From the NCBI GenBank assembly GCA_039111635.1, contig JBCAQO010000013.1, positions 558,001 through 622,000 on the forward strand: DNA of 64,000 nucleotides, in the 5' to 3' direction. Both the position numbers and the translations under genes were made by a program. This document shows, one piece after another, positions 11,646 to 23,037 of the stretch (the first letter of the stretch is position 1; the number at the start of each line of letters is the position of its first letter). The notes under the pieces were generated by a model that had not been told where the DNA came from, did not search any database, and saw nothing but the letters and a program-made list of their open reading frames with translations. This stretch comes from Heterobasidion occidentale (Eukaryota; Basidiomycota; Agaricomycetes; Russulales; Bondarzewiaceae).

Positions 11646-14600
11646 ATGACGTTCGCCGTCCTGCACGCTCTCCACGCTATCATCGGCGACGCTATCCTCG
11701 ACATCGAGCGCGTCTACAGGGACACGGGCACCACCCTCGCCCCCTCCGACGCCTCCTCCGTCCCTCCCTCCCCGTCCCCGTCTCCGTCCCCCTCGCCGTC
11801 TCTGTCGTCCTCTAATTTCTCAGCCCAGCCTCGATCGACGTCGCCCTCCCTTCTCTCCTCGACGACCCTAGCGCCCTCCTCCGCACACACGCATATACAC
11901 ATACACGCCCCGCGCCGCGCGCCGCCTCCCCGCGGCTCCCATCCAGCCCCAGCCCGCGCCCCACCCGCATCCCCAGCCCTATCCCGCATCCCCACTCAAG
12001 CGCTCACGCCCACCTGCACCCGAGCCCCAACCCGAGCCGCAGCCCGAGCCCGAGCCCCAGCACCGCCGCGCCGCTCGACTTCCCCGCGCTCGACGCGCCC
12101 TGCGACCCCGCGAGCCCCGCCGAGGCGCTCACGGCCCACCCGGACGTCGCGAACGCCATCTCCCGCATCGTCGCCGCCGCGGGCCACCTCTCCGCCACCG
12201 TCCGCGCCCCGTTCCTCACCCTCTGCGATGCGAGCATGGCCGTAAGTCCCTCCCGAGCGCCATTTTTTCCTTTGAATTATTCTACTGTCATCATTCTCGT
12301 CGTCATACTGTATGAGCACCGCTGAGCAACACTGATCACTGTTTCTTCTCGCCCATTTCCCGCCTTCGTACCGTCGCCGCTCTTACCGCGCATATACGCA
12401 CCCCCCTTCCTCCGCTCGCCCCTCTCCCCCAGTTACGCCTTCGCGTCCTTTATTTTTTTTCGTCGCTCTCCTCGCGTCCCGAATATCGATTCTGACGGAT
12501 CCCACTGACGACGCAGTACCACCTCCCGGCGTGCCTCCGCTTCCTCGAGGCCGCGCACATCCCCGAGCTCCTCCGCGACGCGGGCCCCGCGGGCGTGCGG
12601 GCGTCGCACATCGCGGAGCGCACGGGCGTCGACGAGACTAAGATTGGTGCGTCCGCGTTCGCCCCCGTTTTTTGTTTTGCCTTTTTTTTCGCGCCGCCCT
12701 GTGGCGCGGGTGATGGGCTCGCTCTTTAGCGTGGTCGCTGTGAAAAGCGGGGAAGGAGCGGCGGCTTTTCCACGGTCGTGGGGTAGATCTCTATTTTTTT
12801 CTCTTCCTCGGTACTTATGACCGGCAAGAAAGCGCGCGCGTGCTGACGAGGACACTTCTGATCTTCACACAGCGCATATCCTGCGCCTGCTCGCGACGCA
12901 CCACGTCGTGCGGGAGGCCGCGCCGGACGCGTTCGCGATGAACCGCGTGTCGTCGCTGCTCGACACCAGCAAAGCGTTCGACGATGTCGTCGCGTGGTGC
13001 GTGTCCGCGCTCGCTCGCTCGTCTCGCGCGTGGAAGCTCATGATATGATGTTTTCGGTCGGGGTCGTCGTGGGTTCAGGCCGGCGAGGAAATACGAAGAC
13101 ACGAACGGCACGGCCGCGTTCGTCGCGCTCAAGTGAGTCTCCTTTTGTTCTGCGATTCGTGCACGCCACCCCAAGACATCTCTTCTCGAGTCTCGCGGAG
13201 GCAACACGCAAAATGTCGATGATGACGACGACGACGATGATAAACACTGACGACGACGACGATCCAGCACGGACGAGCTCTTCAAGGCCTCGGCGTACCT
13301 CACCGACGCGCTCCTCCCCGACGCGGCGGGGCCCACGGAAGACGAGATCGCGCGCGAGGCGAAAGCGGGGGCGGGGCAAGCGCCAGCGCCTAAGGCTGGC
13401 GGCGCTCCGAGTCCACGTGCGGAGTCCGTCGCGCACGCGGGCTCGGCTGGAGGAGCGCCGCCTCGCACGCCCCCGCGGTCGCGTCTGCGCCCGCCACCAG
13501 TGCCGACGCTGGCAAATGCGAATCTTGACTCGAGCGCAGACGCGCCGTCGATGCCGTCCCCGCGCACCCCCGCGCCTGCAGTACCGACCTCGGCCCCGGC
13601 CGCTCGCGCACTGCGCGGCCTGCTATCTCCGCGCCCGTCCATGTCGAGCAGCACCGCCGCGACGCACGGGTCGACACCGCACAACGCGGCGCACGGCTCG
13701 CCCGCGAGCGCGCACTCGACGCCCACGTACACGCCGCGTCGACGCCCACGCCCTCGCACGTGTCTGTGTCCGCGTCGACGTCGATGTTGTCTACGCCGCT
13801 GTCGACGATGACGACGAGCGCGACGGCCGGGCACGGGCCGCACGGGGGCGGGACGCCGGGGACGCCGGGCCGCGGCCGCACCGCCGTCTGCTGAGGTCGC
13901 CAAAGTCGATGGGCGCGCTGTTTGCGGGCGCGAGGGCGGACTCGAGAACGGGGATAGGGTTGGGCTCGGGGGACGCGGCGCTGTTGATGCCGTCGGCGAT
14001 GGCGTCGTCTCCAGCGTTGGCGCCGTCGCCGGTGTCGCCGCGCGCGCTGTGGAGGCCCAAGTCGAAGGCGAAGTTGCGCACCAAGTCGCAGGCGAGCGGG
14101 AGTGTGGGGCTGGGTGTGCAGGAGATGGAGACGGAGAAGGCGCGCGGGAGCAGGGCAGGAGAGGAGGTGGAGGAGGCGGTGGCGGCACGAAAACGGAGGC
14201 GCGCGAGCCTGCCGCCGCACCCGCGCACGGCGTTCCACCTCTCGCAGCGGACGGACGCGCACTTTTGGGCGTGGCTCGAGGCGCCGGGGAACGAGCGGCG
14301 GCTGCGGCGGTTCGGGAGCGCGATGGGGGGCAGTCGGGGGTGGGAGGAGGAGGACGGGTTCGCGTGTGAGTTTTTGGACGTGTCGGCTCGGTGTGTTGTG
14401 AGCGCGCTGACCAAGTTCACGTCTCGTCTCGTCTCGTCTAGCGTTCCCGTTCGACGCGCTCCCGCCCGAGTCGCTGGTCGTCGACGTTGGAGGGGGGATA
14501 GGGTCGACGTCGATGCGGCTCGCGGAGGCGCACCCTGGGCTGCGGTTCGTCATCCAGGACCGGGAGGCGGTGTGTGCGTTGGGGATGGAGGTGAGTTTCG

Positions 14601-15991
14601 GAGTCGTCGCGCCGTGTTTTGAGCTGACGCGGTCGGCAGGCTTGGCGGGAGCGCTGTCCGGAGCTGATCGAGTCGGGGAGGGCGACATTCCAAGGTGCGT
14701 GGGTGGTTCTCGGTCGCACACGCATGGACGCTGCATTGATTTCGCGCGCAGTGCACGATTTCTTCACGCCGCAGCCGGGGCACGCTGCGCCGCCCGCGGC
14801 GTTCATACTGCGGGTGATCTGCCACGACTGGCCGGACGCGTTTGCGAGGCGGATCTTGCTGCAGCTGAGGAAGGCGGCCAGGGACGGGGGCGAGGGCGGG
14901 CGTCCGACGTACCTAGTGCTTGGGGATCACGTGTTGCCGTACGCGTGCGCGCAAGCGGAGGAGGGAAGGGGGGGTGACGGCGACGGTGACGGCGAGGTGG
15001 ATGGAGGTGAGGCGGCAGAGGACGAGACGGAGCTGCGTCCGCTGAGGGGCGCGCGGTGGCCGCTGCTCGCGAACATGGGCAAGGCGAGCGCGAGCGCGTA
15101 TTCGATGGACTTGGCGGTGAGGACCCTGCGGTTCCGCTTGGCGTTCACTTCGCATGGCTGACGGATCGAGTTTGGGCGTGCGTGCGTGCGTGCGGCGCAC
15201 AGATGCAGGTCACGTTCAACGGGCTGGAGCGCACGCTGCCGGAATTGCGCGCGCTGCTCGCGTCGGCGGGGTGGCGCATCGTGCGGGTGTCGAGGACGGA
15301 GGGGAGCCTGTTTGGGCGGCTCGTCGCGGTGCCGGCGCCGATCCCGCTCGTGCGCAGGTCGATGGCGCTGCCGTTGCCGTTGCCGCTGGCGGGCAGTCTG
15401 GTCGAGCCGGGAGATGGGGAGGGGCGCGTGCGCGGGGCCACCGCTGCCGATGACGAACGCGGGGACGAGGACGAGGACGACGAGGTGGAGCAGGAGAGGA
15501 TGGTGGCGATGGCGATGGCGTCGCGGCCGTCGACGCCTTCTTTGGGTCTGTTTGGCGCGGCGATGGAGCTCCCGCCTGTGGTGGGGCGGAGGGTCGCGTT
15601 TGAGCGCGAGGATGGGCGTGGGAAGGGCGCCGGCGGCGGGGGGCGGGAGCGCAAGGGGCCGGGGGCGTGGATTCGGTGGATGAAGCGCGGTGGGCGTGCA
15701 AAACCGTTGGTGGCGGCGGCGGCGGGGGACGGAATCGAGGGCGAGGGTAAGAGCGAGGGCAAGGAGAAGGAGAAGGATATGGTGGTGGTGGCGGGGTGGA
15801 AGGTGAAGCGCGTTGGCGATGCTGGGGCTGATGCGGTCGTGGAGGGCGCGGATGAAGGGGGGCGCGGAGGCGCGGAGGAGGAAGTGTTGTTGAAGGCTGC
15901 GATGCAGGAGAGGGAGAGGGAGAAGGAGGGCGGGGCGCGGCTGTTGAAGAAGGTGTCGCAGCTGTTCGGGGATGGGCTCAAGTCGGCGTGA
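11646..15991 (+). CDS. SAM-dependent O-methyltransferase (family 2, COMT-like) with a large disordered insertion
   Basis: Transfers methyl from S-adenosylmethionine to a hydroxyl group, probably of a secondary metabolite or phenol. The N-terminal dimerisation part reads MTFAVLHALHAIIGDAILDI, then FLTLCDASMA, YHLPACLRFLEAAHIPELL and KIAHILRLLATHHVVREA. The catalytic half has SAM motif I (VVDVGGGIGSTS, ~14475), VIQDR, VHDFFTPQPG, the catalytic-His segment RVICHDWPDAFARRIL and the C-terminal MQVTFNGLERTLPELRALL then TEGSLFGRLVAVP. Exons read: 11646-11773 and 11824-12241 (the 11774-11823 intron has a weak donor), 12517-12646, 12873-12996, 13079-13132, 13268-~14365, 14442-14590, 14640-14694, 14752-15116, 15203-15991. 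Between the two halves (13340-14220) lies a Ser/Pro/Thr-rich stretch of ~300 codons in which the coding-like frame changes twice, near 13740 and 13885. A Lys/Glu-rich tail of ~200 residues follows the domain. The frame changes may be sequence errors. Confidence 0.85.
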
Positions 15992-17847
15992 TCGTCGTGG
16001 GCGCGAGGACTTCGGACGCGGTTCTGGGATTCGTTCGTCTCTGTTTGTATGTATGTCTCGAGCTCGGTTTTATTGTATTGGGTTTTAGAGTACCGTGGTT
16101 TAGTGTACTGTAATGTGGATTATTTTATTTAATGTGCTAAAGCCCGGTATGGTAGCGCCCCGCGGGAGCTTGAGTGCGTCTTTGCGGGTGCGAGTGCCGT
16201 GCGCGTCTGTCGGTCGGTCGGTCGGTGGGGCGAGCGGGCGGTTCTTGAGAGGTAAGATTACGGCGGGAGACGACGAGGCCGTGGGTCAGTAGATTTCCAG
16301 CCGACCGAAAGCGAAGCGTCGGGAGGGGATGTGGGCCGTTCGTGAGCCTGACGTTCGTGAACCCGTCGGCACTTGCGATGTGCGACGACAAGGGCGATGG
16401 ACGTGCTAGGAGAGGCCGCGCTGCTGTTGCTGCTGCTGTTTGCGGGCCATGGTGGCCGGCTAGCTAGGCGGCAAGCTGGGCGACGCGGTGTGTGCTGGGA
16501 CTCGTGGTGGGATTTGGTCTGAGTTGGTATCACGCCGGAGGTGGGAGAGGGGACGATGAGCACTACGGATGCATTTGCCGTTGCTGACCAGTAGTACGGG
16601 ACTAACACAGTGCTACCACGTGCAGGCTACATTCCCTTGCAACTTGACGCGTTACGGTTCGCGATACTTCTGCTTCGACCGCTCTCGCCATCTTCCTCGG
16701 AAGAAACTGCCAGTTTTTATGCTCCTAGGCGCTCTGTAATCTTCCAACTCCACAGACGATGCGGTTCCCCCGTCCGCATCCTGATTGTATACTTTGAACC
16801 ACAGTTCAGCGCACAGCATGAGTTTTCAAGGAGACCTCGGGATGGGCATTGCCATTGTATTCTTTCTGGCCAGCTCCAGCGGCTTTCACCCAAGTTCACA
16901 TCCATCGGTCCTGATGCCGTGGTGCGTGCGCTCTCCGCTCTCGATCATTACAAGAAGCCTTGGAGTCTGCACTCCGACAAACGTCCTCGGGATATGTTAG
17001 GATCGAAGGAGTCGGCCGTCATCGCGCAGAGACATCGTACAAGGGGTCCAGCACCCATATACACGACGGAGAGCTGTGTCGAGCTTCACGAGCGCGCTCC
17101 GCCGACAGGAGGCGACGCATTCAAGCAAAAACTGTTGCCGTCCTCGGTGACCTCAGACTCCTGACGTGCATCGCTCACTCCAGCACGGGCGAGCTCCACT
17201 CTCTCATTCAACTCCCTACTGGGCATCGAGTTACGTGTGCCCACTCGCCGGCGTTTGTAGGCACTCCTCATCTGGCATCTGGCACGAGGAGATCACTATG
17301 ACGCTGGATCATACATTCTTTTCTGTACACGAGCGTTTTATTCGCCGCCGGTAGTACTCAGGTGTGAGAATCGGTCACTCTAGACACTATGTGTACTTAT
17401 TGCTTTAAATTCCACAGGTGTCTTCAGTTTCATCCGGTCTACATCTAAATCACAACAAAATGGTAAATAACGTACACTACAAGTGCATCCTCATCTGACG
17501 TCAAGGTCATCCTCTGATTATTATGTCTGATATGCAGAGAATAATATCAATCTATCAGTGCTAATTAATCAGTTAGCGAATTCAACCGCGATTTCAAAGA
17601 TATCACCACCTCCAAAACAAACAATTAGACAATTGCCGTTGGCCCAGATCGCCCGAGAAACCCATGGGTCGAAGTCGTTCCCGGCAGCAGCTGGTCGCCG
17701 GCCAGGCATCGCTTCTAGACAAGTTCGGAAGCAAAACATGATATTACTTGGCGGATTTCCGACTTTGTGCCGAGTTGGGCAACCACGAATCAAAGGACAC
17801 CTCGGTTTTGACGTGAGGACCGGTCTAGGACAAAACTTCATTGAAGG
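15992..17847. other. Intergenic, no gene recognised
   Basis: Holds the 3' region of the methyltransferase, with AT-rich poly(A)-site-like sequence at 16060-16140. After that the base composition drops to the genome average. A plus-strand ORF at 16610-17164 has no recognisable motif and no codon bias, so it was not called. Confidence 0.5.
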
Positions 17848-18740
17848 ACGGCGACGCCGACCAGGTATCACATAGCTTGCGACATCAGAGAAAACTGATG
17901 TATAATGGCGATCAATTTGCTCAAGTTTCCTATGAAGGGTAATCCTTCATATATCGTGCTCAGACAAGGAGGCTGGATTGCGAACAGATTTCCGCATAGT
18001 CAAGGTTCCCGCAAGGATCAGGTGGGCAGCGGCGAGACGCTGTGAATAGGTCTCGTACGTGAGCGGAGTACAAGGATAGCTGCACGGCGTGGAAGGATAT
18101 TTAGAGCTAGACATCCGTGACCGACGACACAGGCATCTTGTGACAGCCGAAGAACGGATGAGAACCCAAAGCCGCTTAGTCAACACGCTTCCTTGTGCAG
18201 ACGCCCCTTTAAATCCTCGGGACTGAAGTGGTTCAGGCTGTTTCTTGTTCGCGTGCTTATCCCTTTGACAGGCTGGTGACGCCTTCCGTTCATTTAACGT
18301 GATCTATCGCTCAAACAACCATAGGTGTATACGGGGCTCAGCAGGCGGTAAGACTCCGAGATTTTTCTCCCCGTGTTCCGCCTAGATGACCCTCTCTCCA
18401 GCTTGCTGCTCGACGTCTCTACGTCCATACGGCAGTCATGCAAGCCATCTTGACCCGAACCATATGTATCGGAGAAAACTTCTTAAACAGTGGAACGGTC
18501 GACAAGATCGACGGCAATGCTCGCTTGTTCATGGATCCGTGCTGTTGCCGAGGCCCGAACGCAACATGATGCATGTTCCTGCACGTCCATGCCTGGAATG
18601 TTTATTCTGCGTAATCCTACCAAGGCCGCTACGGCGCCACGGCGGCCGAGGTCAGGCAACTCCGGATCGAAGAATATTTTTTGGACACTGACGTACAGTC
18701 TGGTCGCGGTTCGCAGAAGCGCCTGCTGCGAAGGACATCC
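17848..18740 (+). repeat. Segmental duplication, copy 1
   Basis: Diverged direct duplicate of about 21893-22805. Matching strings include CTATGAAGGG(T/C)(A/G)ATCCTTCA, GAGGCTGG, CAGATTT(C/T)CGCATA, GAGCGGAGTA, TTGTTCATGGAT and GAGCTGTTGCCG/GTGCTGTTGCCG. Near its end both copies encode a similar LRR-like string (AEVRQLRIEEYFLDTD here, AEIRHLRIEGYWFGHSD in copy 2), so the unit may derive from an F-box/LRR-type gene. No intact ORF remains. Confidence 0.6.
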
Positions 18741-18972
18741 AGCCAATGTTCTCCTACAAAAACCTTGGGTTTATGGCGTTCCTGTGAGGTTCAGATAGTA
18801 TGCTTGGTGTATATGATACCATTGACTCTTTAGGATCGTCAAGTCCAAATTTTGAACGAATATACTACCTTCTGTTTATCGTTTGACTCGCCTTCCTATG
18901 CAGACGCGCTCCACACCACCACGAGCTTATGGCTCTAGAACTTTCATAACTGTCTCTAATCCCGAAATGAAC

Positions 18973-19053
18973 CGTACGTGTCTGCTCGCCGCCTTCCAAT
19001 GTCATCCGTGATGACGAGGATGGTGAAATATACCTTGCCGTACGATCTCCGTT
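18973..19053 (+). promoter_or_regulatory. Shared upstream element of the secreted-protein family, copy A
   Basis: Contains GTGATGACGAGGATGG then GCCGTACGATCTCCG, about 223 bp before the ATG of copy A. The same module, with core CCGCACGATCTCCGC, sits at a similar distance in front of copies B, C and F. Here the core has one or two changes (GTACGATCTCCGTT). Confidence 0.6.
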
Positions 19054-19193
19054 GTTTGAGGAGCATACATTATCACGACGTTCAAGCTGCAGTTCGGCAC
19101 TTTATCCTTCTACGGCGCAAGATAGGACCATGCCAAACGTTGACTTCACACACGGGCGTGGTTCTGATTTTTTTTGTGCGTGGCAGCGCTGCG

Positions 19194-19201
19194 TATATAA
19201 A
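19194..19201 (+). promoter_or_regulatory. TATA box of copy A
   Basis: TATATAAA, 73-80 bp before the ATG at 19274. Copies B, C and F have TATA-like sequences at nearly the same distance. Confidence 0.6.
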
Positions 19202-19273
19202 GTTCAGCGAACTCTTCTTTCATCTTCATCCTCTGAGTTCATCGCACTGCACAGTCCCATATTCACTGCAACT

Positions 19274-20026
19274 ATGTTCTCCCTCGTAAACTCACCACCT
19301 TTGCTGCCCTCGCGTTCGGCGCCATCGCAGCCGTCTCTGCTGCTCCTCAGCCCGCCGCCGCCGTGCAGGTCAAACGTCAGAGCGACGCCATCACTGCCAT
19401 ATTGGCTGACTTGACCGCAGAGCTCGCACCCGCTGCTGCGCAATTGAGTTCGTCCTTTCCTTCTGCATGCCATACCTCGACTGCTGACCGCTGTCGGAAA
19501 AATTCCAGACTCCCTCGATGCGCACACCGCGACTGCAGAGAACATCACGCCGATTGTCAACAGTATCGTCAGCAGCGTGCAGAGCTCGCAGAACAAAATC
19601 AGCGCGCTTCCCGCTCAAGACACCAGTGCCATCTCCGCAGACGACATAGCCTCCGGCTTGAACAGTGTCTTCCAGGTACTGTCTAAATTTTCTTTCGGTT
19701 CACATACTTACTAATGGAGACCACGTCCATGCAAGACTGTCCTCGTCCCTGCCGGTCGCGTCATAGCACTGCCTGGCGTTGACTCGGCCACCGTTGTGCC
19801 TGCCTTGTCGCCGCTTGGGTAAACCCGTTCAGCATCATCCTGAGAACGATTGTGATTGACGATTTTTTGCAGCGGCGCTCTCGACGGCCTTCTTACAATC
19901 GTCTTAGGCCTCGTCGCCGATCTCCTGGTAGTGGTCAAGGCTACCCTGGACACGTTACTCGGTGGCCTCGTCCATGTCCTTCTCGGCCTCAACCTCGCCG
20001 GCCTGCTTGCTTCGCTTGGTCTATAG
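19274..20026 (+). pseudogene. Small secreted hydrophobic protein, copy A, frameshifted in the signal peptide
   Basis: Member of a six-copy family: signal peptide, short polar helical domain, hydrophobic C-terminal half. The start MFSLV matches copies B and C, but one base is missing at codon 5 (19286-19290), so the literal ORF leaves frame. After the lesion everything fits the family: VKRQSDAITAILADLTAELA, intron 19448-19508, ENITPIVNSIVSSVQSSQ, intron 19676-19735, TVLVPAGRVIALPGVDSA, intron 19819-19872, then LLGGLVHVLLGLNLAGLL and TAG at 20024-20026. No other Met restores the frame because a TAA precedes it. With good splice sites and an intact promoter, this is either a very young pseudogene or a single-base sequence error. 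Size and polar/hydrophobic layout recall Schizophyllum SC15 or HsbA surface proteins, but family membership is not shown. Confidence 0.7.
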
Positions 20027-20409
20027 AGTTACTTTTACCGATTTCCTCACATTCTAGGTTCGGATATAAACATTACAAAAAAAATTGAGGTCGTTCAGTT
20101 GTTCTAGATAGCTTCGTGATACTCTTGATGCTTCATTGTTTGATTATTAGTGCCGAGTCATCCGTTAAACATCCCAAAGATGATAAGGACATATAAGGCT
20201 GTTGCCAATGCAATGATTTGCACACCAACGTATGCCATTCGAGCAGAAATTCTTATTGATTTGATTTGACGATGCGAGACCGAACACTGAAGTCCATCCA
20301 ACCAGCGTGATATAAAGCAATATCACGAAGTCAAAAACAATATCATATCATGGAACAATTGAACCCTATATCACCCTCACAGCATAATAGAATCAGGGGA
20401 AACATTTTT
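20027..20409. other. Short intergenic gap between convergent copies A and B
   Basis: Shared 3' flank of two convergent genes. AT-rich, with TTACAAAAAAAAT just after copy A. No ORF or RNA gene was recognised. Confidence 0.5.
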
Positions 20410-21188
20410 TTACAAGAGACCGAGGACGAGACCGAGTGTAGAAATGAGGGTGGTGAATTCAAGGTCGAAGATGATAACAGTGAGGCCGCCGAGCAACGTG
20501 GCCAGAGTAGCCTTCACCACAAATACGAGTTCACCAATGGTAATGAGGACAGCCCCGATAAGACCGTCGAGGATAACACTGTGATGAAACATTAGTGACG
20601 TACTCTAACAAGGGGATGCCGGAGGTGTGATTGCTCACCCAAGCGGCAAAAAGGCAGGAACGATGATAGCCGAGTCGACGCCGCGAATCGCCATCACGTT
20701 CTTTGCGGGTACAAGCACAGTCTACAATAGAAGACGGTATGGTATGAGCGTGAAAAATACGAACGGAGAAAGACAATGGAAATTTTCACCTGCATGACAT
20801 TGTTCAAACCAGATGCGACCTCGTCCGAAGTGACTTTATTGCCTTGAGCGGGAAGCGCTTTGATTTGAGTCATCGAGCTCTGGACACTGCTACTGATACG
20901 GTTGACAATGGGCGAGATTGTCTCCATAGTCGCATTCTTCGCGTTGAGAGAGTCTGTGAAAATGCCGACAGCAATCAGCATTTTAGACATTACAAGGGGA
21001 GAAAATTACAAACTCAGTTGTGCAGCGGACGGTGCCAGCTCTGCAGCTAAATCAGCCAGGATGGTGGTGAGGCTGCTGGTCTGGCGTTTGACCTCAACAA
21101 CGTCCGCAGGGTGTGGCGCTGCCGAGACAGCTGTGATCGCACCAAGCGCGATGGCAGCAACAGTAGCGAGCTTGACGAAAGAGAACAT
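20410..21188 (-). CDS. Small secreted hydrophobic protein, copy B
   Basis: Putative cell-wall or surface protein of about 190 residues. Reads MFSFVKLATVAAIALGAITA as signal peptide, then VEVKRQTSSLTTILADLAAE; after an intron, ATMETISPIVNRISSSVQSS and KALPAQGNKVTSDEVASGL; then TVLVPAKNVMAIRGVDSA; and finally a hydrophobic half (ILDGLIGAVLITIGELVFVV, TLISTLGLVLGLL) ending in TAA at 20412-20410. The four exons and intron phases match copy A. Convergent with A. There is no Cys-rich hydrophobin pattern, so it is not a class I/II hydrophobin. Role inferred only from architecture. Confidence 0.75.
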
Positions 21189-21417
21189 GGCTGTGCTGAG
21201 TGGCTGGGGAGGGAGGTGCAATGAGTCCAGAGGAATGAGAGTCAGTGTGCGACAATATGCTGCTTTTATGCTCCAGCGCTTCAGAATTGAATTGTCGTGG
21301 AAATTGCATGAGCCATATCTGTGCGTGTAAATGATAGCGAGTCGTTTCGGCGTGGTACCATCTTGCTCGATGGAAGCATGCAATATCGAATAGCAGCGTG
21401 GTTTCGCTTCAGAAGTG

Positions 21418-21465
21418 GCGGAGATCGTGCGGCAGAAACGTATCTTTCCCCATCCTTGTCGCTGG
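21418..21465 (-). promoter_or_regulatory. Shared upstream element, copy B
   Basis: On the minus strand it reads GACAAGGATGGGGAAA...GCCGCACGATCTCCGC, about 230 bp before the start of copy B at 21188. A TATA-like CATAAAAG lies at 21262-21270. Confidence 0.6.
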
Positions 21466-21892
21466 CATTAGTGAAATCTTTCAGGCGATGGGCAACGCAC
21501 ATGGTGAAGTGCTGGGATGATAAAGTATAGAGTTGCTCGGGATCGTGGAACCAAGAAAGCGCAAGAGTCGGAAAGTCGGTTCGAATGAAATGAGGGAAGC
21601 GAGGCTCTTAGTCCACTACAACAGATTTGGTAGTGATAATACCGTGGTGGAAAGCTAACCTGGACGCGTTAGGAATCGGCAGGATGACCAGAATATAACA
21701 AGAATCCTAGAGTAGATGGCTCTCACAGAGGTAGAGGACGTGATATCCCTAGTCATCGGCGACTTTGCACAAAACATCTCACGGAGAGACTGGTCAACTC
21801 ACAGATTCAGGCTGCGTGTCGAGTGCGTGTCGAGTGCGTGCCTTTAGCACCCGACACATGCATCTGCTGACGTCGAATCTTCATCTGACAGA

Positions 21893-22805
21893 GGGCGAGG
21901 CCGACCAGATATAACTCGGCTTTCGAGATCACAGAAAATTTCCATGCACGATGGCGAGCTATTTGAATGGCTTTGTTCGAGTTGCCTATGAAGGGCGATC
22001 CTTCACATATCGTGTTCCGCATCGGACGAGGAGGCTGGCCGCATTGCGAGCAGATTTTCGCATAATCACAGTTCCCACAAGTATCAGGTGAACAAAGAGA
22101 CACCGGGAACAGATCTCATACGAGAGCGGAGTAAGGGGAAGATAACATACTTAGCTGTGCGGCGTAGAAGGGGCTTTACTAGCTACATAGGCATGCCAAC
22201 GCGTGGGAATGAGGACCCCAGACCTGCTTAGTCACACTCTTGGTGCCGATGCCCCAAAATGACTTTGTCGAATCTTTCTTGGTGAAGGCTATTTCTTGCT
22301 CGCGTCCTTGTTCCAGACTGACTGACGCCTCGGTGACCCTCTAACCAGACTACAAGCATGGTCTCTACATCCATACACATAATCTATGCCCGGTCGTCTT
22401 TGACTCGGGTCGAACCATTCGTAGAAATTTCAAGAAGCGGAATGGTCGATGAAATTGAAGCCAATGCTTGTGGATGCACGCTCTTTGTTCATGGATACGA
22501 GCTGTTGCCGGAGGCCACGTCTTCTCGGTTTTCAATGTGCTGTAACCAATCACTCCCGAAACCGATAGAAACCAGGTGACGCGGGGCTTCACAAGGTGCG
22601 TCTTGTGGACATCAACGTCCAAGTAGTATTCAGAGATCCGTCATATGATGATCATGGGATTGCTTTTCCTGCATGGTTCTAGGTTGCTACGGCATCGCAG
22701 CCGAGATCAGGCACCTCCGAATAGAAGGATACTGGTTTGGACATTCAGATACCAGTCTGGGACCAAAATGACCACACCGCGGTCGTGGTGGGCAGAAGCT
22801 CTTGC
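21893..22805 (+). repeat. Segmental duplication, copy 2
   Basis: Direct, diverged duplicate of 17848-18740, about 4.05 kb downstream. A further, weaker match starts near 24570 (GAGGCTGACCAGAAATAAC compared with GAGGCCGACCAGATATAAC here). Decayed coding-like strings (FVHGYELLPEA, AEIRHLRIEGYWFGHSD) suggest an old F-box/LRR-like gene fragment. Function unknown. Confidence 0.6.
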
Positions 22806-23037
22806 ACTCCAAGAATGATAGAATTTTCACCGTTGGGTATTGGCTTGTGATTTTGAAACTGACGTCGCGGAGATTGACATATTCCTGCGATCTCAGCACT
22901 AACAAACATTGGAGTCCATTCAACCGTTACTGCGGTGTCATACAGGTATCAAACACAATTTCGAACTATAGAACGACTTCAAAAGAACCTTGTACCGTGT
23001 GTGTACTTAGAATGTCAGAAATCCGGTAAGACTACTT

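Noticed and set aside
11774..11823. A further frameshift in the methyltransferase gene
   Set aside because: The frame change between exon 1 and the TAAPLDFPALDAP region can be explained by a 50-nt intron (weak GTCCCC donor, TCTAAT branch-like site, TTCTCAG acceptor), so it was not counted as a lesion.
12815..14736. Very long minus-strand ORFs (450 codons and more) opposite the methyltransferase
   Set aside because: They are shadows of the GC-rich plus-strand gene: Arg/Ala/Pro-rich products without motifs, whereas the plus strand has clear methyltransferase motifs and splice sites.
16610..17164. Plus-strand ORF of 184 codons
   Set aside because: No codon bias, motif, intron structure or recognisable similarity.
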